Shown: positions 44,431 through 53,836, counted from the stretch's first letter. The stretch: 64,000 nucleotides of DNA from DATGZH01 sp035297265 (GCA_035297265.1 DATGZH010000007.1:1-64000), one strand, 5' to 3'. The notes: a model not told the origin generated them from the sequence alone. Program-made: numbers and translations.

Positions 44431-45569
44431 GCCGGCACCGCGGCCGAGCTCGTGGCGAGTCGCCATAACCGTTCCCGGTGCCATGCCGGGTCGCCGTAGA
44501 GCGCCCGGTTCGTCGTCACCCGGCGCAGGAAGAGGTGCAGGTCGTGCTCCCACGTGTAGCCGATGCCGCCGTGGAGCTGCAGGCACTGCTGAACGACGTC
44601 GACACCCACGTCGCCCACGTACGCCTTGACCGAGCTCACGATCGGAGCGGCCTGCGGGTCGTCCACCTGGAGGGCCTCCGCCGCCACGTGTGCGCCGGCC
44701 GTGGCCGTCTCGACCCACAGCCCGACGTCGGCCATGAGGTGCTTCAGGCCCTGGAACGAGCCGATGGGGCGGCCGAAGGCGATGCGGTCCTTCGTGTACT
44801 GCACGGTCCGCGCGAACAGCTCGTTGATCGCCCCGGCCGTCTCGGCACACTGGAGCACGAGGGCCTCCTCGAGCTGCCGTTCGAGCTCGTCGGCCGCACC
44901 CCCAGGGGCACCGACGAGCGTCCTCGTGTCCACCTCGACCCCTTCGAGGCGGACGTCGGCCACCCGGCGGGCGAGGTCGAGACAGGCGCGGGGTCGCACC
45001 GTCACGCCGGGTGCGTCCTTCGGCACGAGGAACTGGGTGGGCGCCCCGTCGAGGGCGGCGGTCACGAGGAGCCAGGAGGCCGCGTGGGCGTCCTGCACCG
45101 TCCCGCGCACCCCGTCCAGGCGGTAGCCACCCGCCGTGGGCGTCGCCGACAGCCCGACCTCCTCGTCGAACCGGCCGTGGGCGTCGAGCGGCGCCCACGC
45201 GGCGACGGTCCCACCGGCGAGGAGCGCCGGTAGCACGGTCGCCCGCTGCTCGTCCGAGCCGACCCGGCCGAGGGCTGCGGCGACGACGCTCATCGGGAGC
45301 AAGGGTCCGGGTTGGACGTGGCGGCCGCACTCGTAGGCCAGGAGGGCGGCGTCGACGACGCCGTCGCCGCTGACGCTCCCGCCCCCGTGGGCCTCGTCGA
45401 CGAGCAGCGAGAACCAACCGAGCTCGGCCCCCTGGCGCAGCCAGGCCTCGTCGAACCCCCGCTCGTCGTCCACGAGCTCGCGCACCCGGCTCATGGGGCA
45501 GGCCGTCTCCATGAAGCGGGAGGTCGTCTCGAGCCAGAGTGCCCGGTCGCCCGTCACCTCGGTCAGCAC
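44427..45569 (-). CDS. Acyl-CoA dehydrogenase, first subunit of a pair
   Basis: 380-aa acyl-CoA dehydrogenase. Motifs are GWFSLLVDEAHGGGSVSGDG near residue 60, AFGRPIGSFQGLKHLMADV near 270 and LQLHGGIGYTWEHDLHL near 335. It matches the N-terminal half of the fused protein at 51686-53836 and lacks the SEPGAGSD motif, carried by the next gene. GTG 45569 has GGAGGGAG 7 bases upstream, which is preferred over the TTG at 45608. It is first in the long minus-strand operon and divergent from the amidohydrolase at 45722. Confidence 0.9.
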   Translation of the reverse strand: MLTEVTGDRALWLETTSRFMETACPMSRVRELVDDERGFDEAWLRQGAELGWFSLLVDEAHGGGSVSGDGVVDAALLAYECGRHVQPGPLLPMSVVAAALGRVGSDEQRATVLPALLAGGTVAAWAPLDAHGRFDEEVGLSATPTAGGYRLDGVRGTVQDAHAASWLLVTAALDGAPTQFLVPKDAPGVTVRPRACLDLARRVADVRLEGVEVDTRTLVGAPGGAADELERQLEEALVLQCAETAGAINELFARTVQYTKDRIAFGRPIGSFQGLKHLMADVGLWVETATAGAHVAAEALQVDDPQAAPIVSSVKAYVGDVGVDVVQQCLQLHGGIGYTWEHDLHLFLRRVTTNRALYGDPAWHRERLWRLATSSAAVPA

Positions 45570-45610
45570 GTGCTCCCTCCACCTCCCGGGTCGCAGCTCC
45601 GACCCCAAAG

Positions 45611-45640
45611 TTGTATTCAGTCTAATTTCGATGCTATCTT
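45611..45640 (+). promoter_or_regulatory. Candidate promoter of the amidohydrolase at 45722
   Basis: TTGTAT (45611-45616) and TATCTT (45635-45640) are separated by 18 bases and form a reasonable sigma-70-type pair. They lie in a locally A/T-rich stretch of the 152-base region between divergent dehydrogenase and amidohydrolase genes. Transcription would begin near 45648, about 75 bases before the start codon. The opposite-strand promoter is not resolved. Confidence 0.45.
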
Positions 45641-45721
45641 CGCCCTGGTACCCGGCGCACCTGCTGCGGGCGGTGACGCGGGGCGCAACCGGCCCGGACC
45701 ACCCGACGAGGAGTCGCCACC

Positions 45722-46930
45722 ATGGACTTCCAACTCTTCGACGCCGACAACCATTACTACGAGGCGCCGGATTGTTTCACCCGCCACGGTGACGAGACAG
45801 TCCGCCGGTACGTGCGCTGGGTGAGCGAGGGGAAGCGCCGGCACCTCCTGTTCGGGGACCGCCAGGCCACGGGGGCCGGCCTCGGGTTCAACTCGGTCCC
45901 CAACCCGACGTTCGAGCCGATCGCCCGACCCGGCGCCTTCCACGACACGCTCAAGGCCTTCGAGTCCGGTGACCAGGGCAAGTCGACGTTCGCCGGCCGC
46001 TACGGCGACCTCGAGCCGCTGTCCCCCGTGTACCAGTCCCGCGAGGAGCGGCTGGCGGCCATGGACGCCCAGGGCGTGGAGAAGATCTTCGTCTTCCCGA
46101 CGCTGGGGCTCACCGTCGAGGGCTTCATGGCCGGCGATCCCGAAGTCATGTACAAGGTCATGCACGCCTTCAACCTCTGGCTCGACGACGACTGGGGGGT
46201 CAACCGCGACGGGCGCATCTACGCCCCGCCGGTCGTCCCGATGCTGACCGTCGAAGGCGCGGTGGCCGAGCTCGAGTGGGCGCTGTCGTGCGGGGCTCGG
46301 GTTATCTCGATCCAGCCCGGGCCGGCCTACGGTCGCTCGCCGGCCGACACCTACTTCGACCCGTTCTGGGCCCGGGTCAACGAGGCGGGGGTCCTCGTGG
46401 CCTACCACGCCCTCGGCGGACCGTCGGACTACGACCGCACCTTCGCCGAGATGTACGGCACGTCGAGCGACCCCGCCTACACGGGGATGCTCCGCATGGC
46501 GGTGTGCTCGTTCGAACGGCCCATGATGGAGACGGCCCAGTCGCTCATCCTCGGCAACCTCTTCGGCCGGTTCCCGAACATCCGGGCGGCGAGCATCGAG
46601 ATGGGCGGTACCTGGGTGCCCTACCTCCTCCACGCGCTCGACCACTCCGGTCCGCTCCTGACCCGCAAGGTGGAGTCGTTCGGCACCGTCCTTGCCGACC
46701 GGCCCTCGGACGTCTTCAAGGAGCGCTTCTACGTATCGCCGTTCCCCGAAGAGGACGTCGTCGGGCTCGTCGGGCTTCTCGGGGCGGACCACGTGCTCAT
46801 GGGCTCGGATTGGCCGCACCCCGAGGGCACGCCAACACCGGCCGCCTACGCCGAGTGCCTCGTCGGCCTGCCCGAGAAGAGCGTCCGCCGGGTCATGCGC
46901 GACAACGCCCTCGAGCTCGTCGCCGCCTGA
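45722..46930 (+). CDS. Amidohydrolase-2 family metal-dependent hydrolase
   Basis: 402-aa TIM-barrel hydrolase, closest in this window to the protein at 18835-20031. Metal-site elements are FDADNHYYEAPD at the N-terminus, LVAYHALGG in the middle and LMGSDWPHPEGTPTP near the end. PNPTFEPI and ISIQPGPAYGRSPADTYFDPFW are shared with the other. ATG 45722 follows GACGAGGAG. It is transcribed away from the dehydrogenase-P450-Mo hydroxylase operon and may be controlled with it. Reaction unknown; decarboxylation or C-C/C-N hydrolysis are the family options. Confidence 0.85.
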   Translation: MDFQLFDADNHYYEAPDCFTRHGDETVRRYVRWVSEGKRRHLLFGDRQATGAGLGFNSVPNPTFEPIARPGAFHDTLKAFESGDQGKSTFAGRYGDLEPLSPVYQSREERLAAMDAQGVEKIFVFPTLGLTVEGFMAGDPEVMYKVMHAFNLWLDDDWGVNRDGRIYAPPVVPMLTVEGAVAELEWALSCGARVISIQPGPAYGRSPADTYFDPFWARVNEAGVLVAYHALGGPSDYDRTFAEMYGTSSDPAYTGMLRMAVCSFERPMMETAQSLILGNLFGRFPNIRAASIEMGGTWVPYLLHALDHSGPLLTRKVESFGTVLADRPSDVFKERFYVSPFPEEDVVGLVGLLGADHVLMGSDWPHPEGTPTPAAYAECLVGLPEKSVRRVMRDNALELVAA

Positions 46931-47318
46931 CGCGCAAGGTGACGGCTAGGCGCCATCAGCGGTCAGGCGTCCGGCTCTTCGAATTGCAGCGGGATCTGGT
47001 GGCCTGGCGAGATCCGTGCTCACGAACGTCGACCTGCCCCTGAATCAGGCACGTCGGTGACGCGCTCTGTCCGTCGTTCGGGCGCGCGCTCTGAGGCACA
47101 CGGTGACATGCCGAACGCCGCTTCTCTGACACCCGCGTGACGGACGCCATGTGCCCTTCATCCCATGCAGAAGGCCCATTTCGGTGCGCGATCAATTGCG
47201 CTTTCCATGCTCCCGGTCGCCGGACGACCGATGCGAACAAGGACCGCTTGTCAACGGTTTGGAGCGGATTCCTTCCTCGGTAGGTTCGGGGCCGGACGGG
47301 CGCTTCTCCACGACGGTG
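46931..47318. other. Intergenic stretch without a convincing gene
   Basis: 388 bases between the amidohydrolase stop and the converging TetR stop. Short open frames exist (for example 47165-47347 on plus, 46956-47240 on minus), but neither has a ribosome-binding site or recognisable protein sequence. Composition is visibly less GC-rich than the catabolic operons. I see no hairpin with a T tract and no repeats; it may be decayed sequence. Confidence 0.5.
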
Positions 47319-47954
47319 TCACTGGGGTGAGCGAGCGCTATCAGTGACTAAGGCCATCGCTGTGTCGACGATCCAGGCCTCGACCTCGTCGAAGGCCCAG
47401 CCGTATTCCCCGCCAAGGGTGCGCCAGGTTGCTGGGAGCGACAAGAAGCTCAGGACGTCCGCGGCGTGAGTGGGAGACATTGTCGCTTTGACCTTTCCGA
47501 GCGCCTCGAGCCTCTCGATTGCCAGTCCACAGGCGGCGCGATGGATGACCATCCCCTCCTCCCAAGCCTCGGCGGCAACAGGCTCGAACGGTGCCGCCGA
47601 TTCGATCGCGTACATCAACTCCCCCGAGGTCTCCAACAGCCGCCTGACCCCTGCAACAAAGCCAGAGATCACTTGCCGGGGTTCCCGGATCAGCTCGAAA
47701 GCTGCCCGCGTATCCCCTGACACTCCGGCGAGGACGGGGATCATCTTCCGCAGCTCGTCGAGGATCGCCGGCTTCGTGCCGACGCTCACATAGACGGTCG
47801 GCACCGCCACGCGTGCCGCGGCGGCGATGTCAGCGACGGTGGTCCCCGCATAGCCGCGCGCTATGAAGAGCGCCCGGGCCGCATCGAGGATCGCCTGGCG
47901 TGTCGCCTCGGCCTGCTCCTGCCTGCGCTGGGAGTGGTACTTGGCCCTTGACAC
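47319..47954 (-). CDS. TetR-family transcriptional regulator
   Basis: 211-aa TetR regulator. The HTH is ARALFIARGYAGTTVADIAAAARVAVPTVYVSVGTK, split here as helices 2-4 around residues 27-62, with a helical C-domain. It is divergent from the glycosyltransferase gene over about 64 A/T-rich bases, so it probably represses that gene and itself. The start is GTG 47954, with TAGTAT at 47966-47961 ending six bases before it, compatible with leaderless mRNA. Codon choice and base composition of this and the next genes are less extreme than the flanks. Confidence 0.87.
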   Translation of the reverse strand: MSRAKYHSQRRQEQAEATRQAILDAARALFIARGYAGTTVADIAAAARVAVPTVYVSVGTKPAILDELRKMIPVLAGVSGDTRAAFELIREPRQVISGFVAGVRRLLETSGELMYAIESAAPFEPVAAEAWEEGMVIHRAACGLAIERLEALGKVKATMSPTHAADVLSFLSLPATWRTLGGEYGWAFDEVEAWIVDTAMALVTDSARSPQ

Positions 47955-48018
47955 ACTTCAATACTACAGTCACACTATTCATTAGACGACATATCGTACG
48001 AAAATTTCGGGGGTGGCG

Positions 48019-49329
48019 ATGGCACGCTTCTTGGTGGCGACCTACCCGAGCCCCGGGCACGTCGCCCCGGCCGCCGCGGTGGTGCGGGAGCTCTCCGGAG
48101 GGGGCCATGACGTGCGCTGGTACACCGGGTCTCGTTTCGTCGAGGTGGTGGCCGACTCGGGTGCGCGCTTCTGCCCGATGGCCAAGAGCCTCGACTGGGA
48201 CTACAACGACCTCAACAGCTCCTTCCCCGGCCGTGCCGACTTGAAGGGTCTCAAGCAGGGGCAGTTCGACCTGACCGAGATCTTCGTGCGCCCCCTCCGT
48301 CACCACCTGCCCGCTCTCGCGGCGTTGACCAGAGAGGAACCCGCTGATGTCTTCGTCTCGCACACCATCTTCCTCGGCGGCGGGTGGCTGCATGAGATGG
48401 GCGGGCCGCCGAACGCCTCCCTCGGCGACACCTGCCTCGCCTACCCGAGCACCGACGTCGCCCCCTACGGGATGGGGCTGCCACCACGAGGCGGCTGGAC
48501 CGGCCATCTCCGCAATAGTGCTCTTCGTGCCATCGGCCGGGCCGCGTTCTTCTCTCCGGTGACGAAGGCGGCGCGAGAGGTCCGTGCGGAGCTCGGCCTT
48601 CCTCCCGTGCCGATACGGGATCTCGGTTTCGGCCTCTCCCCGTACCTGCACATCCAGCTCTGTCCCCGCGGCTTTGAGTATCCGCGCCCCGATCTCCCTC
48701 CCCAGGTCCACTTCGTAGGCGCCCCTCTGCCGGCGGCGCCAGCGGGGTTCGCAGACAACCAACCGAGCTGGTGGCCGAGGCTCTCCGAGGCAAAGCACGT
48801 CGCCCTCGTCACCCAAGGGACTATCGCGACCGACCCTAACGACCTTCTCGCTCCGTGCTTGAAAGGACTCTCCGGCCAGGATCTGTTCGTGGTGGCGACT
48901 ACCGGTGGTGCAGACCCGGCTGTACTCGGGGACCCGCCCGCCAACGCTGTCGTCGAGAGGTTCGTTCCCTTCTCCGCTCTCCTGCCGCACGTCGACGTCA
49001 TGGTCTCGAATGGTGGCTTCGGCGCCGTGCAATTAGCCATCGCCAACGGCGTCCCGATGGTGGTGGCCGGCACGAGTGAGGACAAGAAGGAAGTGACCGC
49101 ACACGTCGGCTGGTCGGGCATCGGAATCAACCTTCGGACCAGTCGTCCCTCACCCGCTGTGATCGCCGACTCCGTGGGGCAGGTGTTGAACGAGCCGGGT
49201 TTCCGTGAGCGGACCCGCGCGCTCCAGGCAGAAACGAACGGCACCAGTCCAGCCCGAGCAGCGGCTGACCTTCTCGAAGGTCTTGCAGTCAGGGGCGGCG
49301 ATTCGGTTCGCAGTCGCGACACTCGATGA
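48019..49329 (+). CDS. GT1-family glycosyltransferase (MGT/UGT type)
   Basis: 436-aa GT-B fold glycosyltransferase of family 1. N-terminal FLVATYPSPGHVAPAAAVVREL is the acceptor-domain opening, and the C-terminal VDVMVSNGGFGAVQLAIANGVPMVVAG is the donor-binding signature, reading NGGFG where the usual signature has HGG (N for the active H). It probably transfers a sugar from a nucleotide sugar to a small lipophilic molecule such as a macrolide-like or phenolic compound. ATG 48019 follows GGGGGTGG; GTG 48013 is an alternative. Divergent from a TetR gene, a common resistance or detoxification layout. Confidence 0.87.
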   Translation: MARFLVATYPSPGHVAPAAAVVRELSGGGHDVRWYTGSRFVEVVADSGARFCPMAKSLDWDYNDLNSSFPGRADLKGLKQGQFDLTEIFVRPLRHHLPALAALTREEPADVFVSHTIFLGGGWLHEMGGPPNASLGDTCLAYPSTDVAPYGMGLPPRGGWTGHLRNSALRAIGRAAFFSPVTKAAREVRAELGLPPVPIRDLGFGLSPYLHIQLCPRGFEYPRPDLPPQVHFVGAPLPAAPAGFADNQPSWWPRLSEAKHVALVTQGTIATDPNDLLAPCLKGLSGQDLFVVATTGGADPAVLGDPPANAVVERFVPFSALLPHVDVMVSNGGFGAVQLAIANGVPMVVAGTSEDKKEVTAHVGWSGIGINLRTSRPSPAVIADSVGQVLNEPGFRERTRALQAETNGTSPARAAADLLEGLAVRGGDSVRSRDTR

Positions 49330-49651
49330 GCCATTCGTCGGTGCGCCTTCTCGACTGACACCGCGCGCCCACCCGCTCACAGAGGGCTCAGACCGCCGAT
49401 TCGGGGCCTCGGCTGTCCAGCGTCGGCTCTAGGCTCTTGTCCACCGCAGAACAATTATTTGGGCGTCGACCTCGATGGTCGACGAAGGGCCGTCCGCCGC
49501 CGCCAGATCGACGGCTCGGTGCGCTTCCACAAATGAACAACCCTGCCGAAGGGCGTCGCAGAATGTTCAGCGACCTGTTTGCCTCGAGGTAGCCCCGGAC
49601 GCCGGCTCAGAGCGATACGGACCGGCTATGCAAGCGCAAGATACAGAGGGT
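49330..49651. other. Intergenic stretch between converging genes, with one inverted repeat
   Basis: 322 bases between the glycosyltransferase and esterase stop codons. CGTCGAC (49464-49470) and GTCGACG (49478-49484) form a perfect 7-base inverted repeat around a 7-base centre, the only structure I see. It could be a weak hairpin terminator, but no T run follows. No credible open frame or promoter is present. Confidence 0.45.
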
Positions 49652-50674
49652 CTAGGAAAGTCGTTCCGCCAAGTAGGCGAGGGACATCGGATACCGGTAT
49701 TCGATCCGGGCGTGAGTACCTTCGAACAATTCGAAGTGGACATCGTCGACGCCGATCTCGGCGAGCGCACTGCGGAAGGCTTGTGCGCCGATTTCCAGAA
49801 ACCACTCATCGTTCTTCCCGCCGTCGATCCAGATCGCTCGCAGCCCACCAAGTGCTTCTGCATGATCCGGGACCATGCGGACGGGGTCCCAGTCCAGCCA
49901 CCTTTGCCATGTGTCGTATCGGATCCTGCCGGTGTCGGGGTCGAATGGAAGGACCGGCGTACCGTTCTCGTCTGCGGAGAAGCACGCAGCAACGCCGAGC
50001 ATCATCAACAATGTGTCGTCGGACTCCTTGGTGAATGCCACTCTTCCCTGAAAGTCCTTCCACCACCTGTCGATCGATCCCTCGTACTCGCGCAGTGCTC
50101 GCACGGCCTTGGCGAACTCTGGGATATAGCAAAGCTCGTACAGGGCGTCGCCAGCGTGGGTCGCCAGGCCCCCGAACAGGTCTGGGCGGAGCATCGGCGT
50201 GATCATCGCCCCGAAACCTCCGCTCGACTTCCCCTGGATCCCGCGGTGCGACGCCTCCATCAAGGTGCGGTAGTGAGAGTCGACGAAGGGCACCACGTCC
50301 TCACACAGGTAACTGTGGTAACGCCCGGTCCCGGGGGAGTCGACGAATTGCGATCCTCCGTATGCGGTCCATGCGTCCACGTAGACGACGATGCACGGTG
50401 GCGCCGAGCCTCGGGCGAAGAGCTCGTCGGCGGCCTCGGTGAAGGGGAGCCGATAGGCGATGCGGTTGTCCCACATGCTGAGGTGGCCCGTGTATCCCTG
50501 AAGCACGTACACGCTCGGGTACGACCTGGTGGAATCGTCGTCATAACCAGGCGGGACGTACACCCACAACGGGCGGTCGCAGGGATCACCGAGGGGATTG
50601 TCCGCCAAGGCACGAGAGGTCAGGACGTGGTGGTCAATCCTCCCTGCCAGCTGTCTCTCCCAGGGAAGGGGCAC
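49652..50674 (-). CDS. Alpha/beta-hydrolase esterase (esterase D-like)
   Basis: 340-aa alpha/beta hydrolase of the esterase group (PF00756-like). The nucleophile elbow is GIQGKSSGGFGAM (GxSxG, near residue 152), the acid is in AIWIDGGKNDEWF and the histidine in GTHARIEYRYP near the C-terminus. No signal peptide is visible, so it is likely cytoplasmic. GTG 50674 has GTGAGGA 5 bases upstream. It stands apart, converging with the glycosyltransferase gene. Substrate is unknown. Confidence 0.83.
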   Translation of the reverse strand: MPLPWERQLAGRIDHHVLTSRALADNPLGDPCDRPLWVYVPPGYDDDSTRSYPSVYVLQGYTGHLSMWDNRIAYRLPFTEAADELFARGSAPPCIVVYVDAWTAYGGSQFVDSPGTGRYHSYLCEDVVPFVDSHYRTLMEASHRGIQGKSSGGFGAMITPMLRPDLFGGLATHAGDALYELCYIPEFAKAVRALREYEGSIDRWWKDFQGRVAFTKESDDTLLMMLGVAACFSADENGTPVLPFDPDTGRIRYDTWQRWLDWDPVRMVPDHAEALGGLRAIWIDGGKNDEWFLEIGAQAFRSALAEIGVDDVHFELFEGTHARIEYRYPMSLAYLAERLS

Positions 50675-50843
50675 GGTTCCTCACCCTAGAGCCCAGGACA
50701 CCGCCCCACCTTTCGACACCATCGTCAAAGTGCGGATCCCGTACACCCAAGTTCTCTTCTCGACGTTCTGTGAACCGAGCTGATCGCTCACTGTCTCGAT
50801 GAACCCGATCGCACCTCGCTCTGGGGGTGTCCCCGATCGCCGG

Positions 50844-51347
50844 CTACGTTGCGGTACCCCCTTTGAGAAGCACCTCGTAGCGGTGGAACTCAGCGTCGGT
50901 GCTCACCAGGCGGAATCCGGCTCGCATGAGGGTACGTTGCGAAGCGATGTTGTCCAGCGTCGTGTCGGCGATCACTCTGGACAGTCCGTAGTCGGCGGCC
51001 ACGGTCAGCAGAGCGATGACAGCTTCAGCGGCGTAGCCATGGCCGCGGGCCGAGGGAGCCAGGCCGTAGCCGATCTCGACGCAGCCGCCAGCTGGCTGGC
51101 CCTTGAAGCCGAGCCCCCCGATGGCCCGCCCGTCGGCCAGGCGGGTGATCCGGTAGTAGCCGAACGGCCGTTGCTCTCCGTCTGCGGCGGTGGCGCGAAG
51201 GAAGCCCCCGACTGCGCCGACGTCGCCCTCGAAGGGAAAATCGTCGGCCCAGGTGTCGGCTGGCCCCGCACTCCGAGCGACGATACGTTCGGCCTCGGCG
51301 ACATCGATCGCATGCAGCTCGAGGCGCGATGTTCGAATGTCGGTCAT
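50844..51347 (-). CDS. GNAT-family N-acetyltransferase (RimJ/RimL-like)
   Basis: 167-aa GNAT acetyltransferase. The acetyl-CoA-binding motif A is IGYGLAPSARGHGYAAEAV (residues about 92-110), followed by ADTTLDNIASQRTLMRAGF (motif B). Opening TSRLELHAI is typical of RimJ/RimL-like proteins acting on protein N-termini or small amines. ATG 51347 follows GGGAGC-rich sequence of modest quality. Solitary gene, 169 bases upstream of (in its own direction, before) the esterase gene start. Confidence 0.85.
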   Translation of the reverse strand: MTDIRTSRLELHAIDVAEAERIVARSAGPADTWADDFPFEGDVGAVGGFLRATAADGEQRPFGYYRITRLADGRAIGGLGFKGQPAGGCVEIGYGLAPSARGHGYAAEAVIALLTVAADYGLSRVIADTTLDNIASQRTLMRAGFRLVSTDAEFHRYEVLLKGGTAT

Positions 51348-51685
51348 GGCGGGAGCGAATCAGCCCCCATCGCCGAGCAACCGGGCTCCGGTGATGATCG
51401 GGAGCTGCTGGCTGAGGTTGGCATCAGGAAACCGCCGGAGATTACCGACACCCTTGGAGGTCGCTGGCCCATCCTTCCGAACTGTAGAGAGAAGACGGTT
51501 CGCTGAAGGAGCGCCCATACCGTCGGATTGGTGCGGCACCTTCCGGCTCACAAGGGCCCGCTGCGGAGCGTCGCCAGCGCCACACCCCGCGGTTCTCTGC
51601 TCGTCCGCCGGATCGCGGGAGCGGACGCCCACTGTTTTGGGCGGAGATGTTTCGTCCCAGACCTCGCCGTCTGGGGAGCCGACGC
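51348..51685. other. Intergenic stretch without a convincing gene
   Basis: 338 bases between the GNAT start and the stop of the fused dehydrogenase. It should carry the GNAT promoter on the minus strand, but no clean boxes are apparent. Small open frames here have no recognisable sequence or ribosome-binding site. No repeats noticed. Confidence 0.5.
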
Positions 51686-53836
51686 TCAGCGCAGCAAAGG
51701 ATCGCGAGGGAGGCCGAGGATCCGCTCGCCGATCTGGTTCCGGGTGATCTCCGAGGTCCCGCCGGCGATCGAGAGCGCCCGGGACATGAGCAACTGGAAC
51801 AGGACGGGCCCGCCGTCCCCGTCAGCCAGGGCGACTTCCGGCCCGACCAGGTCGAGGGCGAGGTCGGCCACTCGCTGGACATGCTCGGCCGAGAGCAGCT
51901 TGGTCACGTTGCCCTCGGGCCCGGGTTCACCGCCGGCCACGGCCCGCTCGGCTCGGCGGAGGTTGAGCGACACCATCGCCTGGTGCTCAGCCAGGAGGTC
52001 ACCGACGGCGGCCGCGGTCTTGGCCGAGCCGTGTTGGCGCTGCAGGGTGAGCAGGTCGAGGATCGAGCCCAGCCGCGTCCGGCCAATGCTCACCCGCTCG
52101 TTGCCGAGCGTGGAGCGGGCCACCGTCCAGCCGCCGTTCTCCGGGCCGACGACGTCGTCGTCGGGCACGAAGACGTCGTCGAAGAACACCTCGTTGAACA
52201 TCGAGTGGCCCGTGGCCTCCCGGAGCGGGCGGACCTCGACGCCCTCGGCGTGCATGTCGATGACCATCGTGGTGATCCCGGCATGCTTGGGCGCCTCGGG
52301 ATCCGTGCGGATCGTGGCGAGCCCCCGGTCACAGAACTGCGCGCCGGAGGTCCAGACCTTCTGACCGGTGACGAGCCAGCCGCCGTCGGTGCGCACGCCC
52401 CTCGTCCGGATGCCGGCCGCGTCGGACCCGGCGCCCGGCTCGCTGAAGAGCTGGCACCACACGAGCTCGCGGCGGAGCGTCGGGAGGACCCAGCGGTCGA
52501 CCTGGTCCTCGGTGGCGTGCTGGATGAGCGTGAGGATGATCCAGCCGGTGATGCCGTAGTCGGGGCCGCTGAGCCCCGCCTTGGAGAACTCCTCGTCGAT
52601 CACGAGCTGCTCGACCGCCTTGGCCTCGCGCCCGAAGGGCTTCGGCCAGTGGGGCTGCACGTAGCCGGTCTCGATGAAGCGCTGGAGCCGTTCGGCCTCC
52701 GGGAGGTCCTTCACCTCCTCGACGAACGCCCGCACCTGCGTCCGCAGCGCCTCCGCCTCGGGCGGGAGCTCGAAGGCGTGCTCGAGCACAACGCCGGCCT
52801 CGCTGAGCGTCGTCACGTCCTCGCTCGCCGCCACGGGGTCGAACAGCGCGTGGAGCGCGCCGGCCCGCCGCATGATCAGGTGGCCGTCGTGCTCCCAGGT
52901 GAAACCGATCCCCCCGTGGACCTGGATGTTGAGCTGGGCGTTGTGGAAGTAGGCCGGCAGCGCCTCGGTGGCGGCCACCGCCGAGGCCAGCTGCAGCTGG
53001 TCGTCGGGGCCCGAGGCGGCGCGGGCCGCCTCCCAGACGGCGGCGGTGGCCAGCTCGGTGGCCACGAGCATGTCGGCGCAGTGGTGCTTCACCGCCTGGA
53101 ACATGGCGATCGGCCGGCCGAACTGCTCCCGGTCCTTGGCGTACTGGGTGGCCGACTCCGTGCACTCCCGAGCACCACCGGCCGCCTCGGCCGAAGCGAG
53201 GAGGCGGGCGAGGGCGGTCACGACCGGCCCCGATCCGTCGAGCCGGTCCTCGTCGCTCACCGCGACCCGCTCGAGGCGGACGCGGGCCGAGCGCCGGGTC
53301 GGATCGAAGTTGGCCGGGACCTCCACGTGGACCTCCGGGCGGTCGGTCGCCACGATGACGGCGTCGTCCCCCACCACGAGGACGAGGAGATCAGCCAGGC
53401 CGGCCTCGAGCACCACACCGGCGTCGCCGTCGAGCACGCCGCTCTCGAGCCGCAGCGACCCGCCGGTGCCGACGGCGCCGGTGACCGTGCCGTCGGCCAG
53501 GCCCGGGAGGAGGCGGCGCTGCTGCTCGGGCCGGCCACAGCGGGCGAGGGCCGCCGAGGCCATGACGGTCGGCAGGAACGGGCCCGGGGCCACGGCCCGG
53601 CCGAGCTCCTCGACCACGACCACGAGCTCGGGCAGCCCGTAGCCCGAGCCCCCGTCCTCCTCGGGGAGGTGGAGACCCAGCCACCCGAGGTCGGCCATCT
53701 CCTTCCACCACTCGGGTCGGGCCTCGTCGGGGGCGTCGAGGAGGCTCCGGGCCGCGGCCCGCAGGTCGTGGTCGGCGGCGAACGAGCGGACCACGGTGCC
53801 GAGCTCTCGGTGGGCCTCACTGATGGCGATGGTCAT
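51686..53836 (-). CDS. Fused two-domain acyl-CoA dehydrogenase
   Basis: 716-aa protein, about twice the usual length, made of two acyl-CoA dehydrogenase units in tandem. Residues 1-~340 carry FGRPIAMFQAVKHHCADM and VHGGIGFTWEHDGHL, matching the subunit at 44427-45569. Residues ~345-716 carry FSEPGAGSDAAGIRTRG, GQKVWTSGA and SIAGGTSEITRNQIGERILG, matching the subunit at 43123-44430. The order is the same as in the two-gene version, so this is a fusion (or the other a split) of a heteromeric enzyme. ATG 53836 is well placed. It is divergent from nothing and lies after an SDR gene on the same strand. Confidence 0.9.
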   Translation of the reverse strand: MTIAISEAHRELGTVVRSFAADHDLRAAARSLLDAPDEARPEWWKEMADLGWLGLHLPEEDGGSGYGLPELVVVVEELGRAVAPGPFLPTVMASAALARCGRPEQQRRLLPGLADGTVTGAVGTGGSLRLESGVLDGDAGVVLEAGLADLLVLVVGDDAVIVATDRPEVHVEVPANFDPTRRSARVRLERVAVSDEDRLDGSGPVVTALARLLASAEAAGGARECTESATQYAKDREQFGRPIAMFQAVKHHCADMLVATELATAAVWEAARAASGPDDQLQLASAVAATEALPAYFHNAQLNIQVHGGIGFTWEHDGHLIMRRAGALHALFDPVAASEDVTTLSEAGVVLEHAFELPPEAEALRTQVRAFVEEVKDLPEAERLQRFIETGYVQPHWPKPFGREAKAVEQLVIDEEFSKAGLSGPDYGITGWIILTLIQHATEDQVDRWVLPTLRRELVWCQLFSEPGAGSDAAGIRTRGVRTDGGWLVTGQKVWTSGAQFCDRGLATIRTDPEAPKHAGITTMVIDMHAEGVEVRPLREATGHSMFNEVFFDDVFVPDDDVVGPENGGWTVARSTLGNERVSIGRTRLGSILDLLTLQRQHGSAKTAAAVGDLLAEHQAMVSLNLRRAERAVAGGEPGPEGNVTKLLSAEHVQRVADLALDLVGPEVALADGDGGPVLFQLLMSRALSIAGGTSEITRNQIGERILGLPRDPLLR

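Noticed and set aside
47165..47347. 60-codon open frame before the TetR gene
   Set aside because: No ribosome-binding site or recognisable protein; probably chance.
47948..47953. TTGACA between TetR and glycosyltransferase genes as a -35 box
   Set aside because: No matching -10 within 16-19 bases; the motif overlaps the TetR start codon.
49464..49484. 7-base inverted repeat around CTCGATG as a terminator
   Set aside because: Short stem without a T tract; recorded only as a structure in an intergenic stretch.
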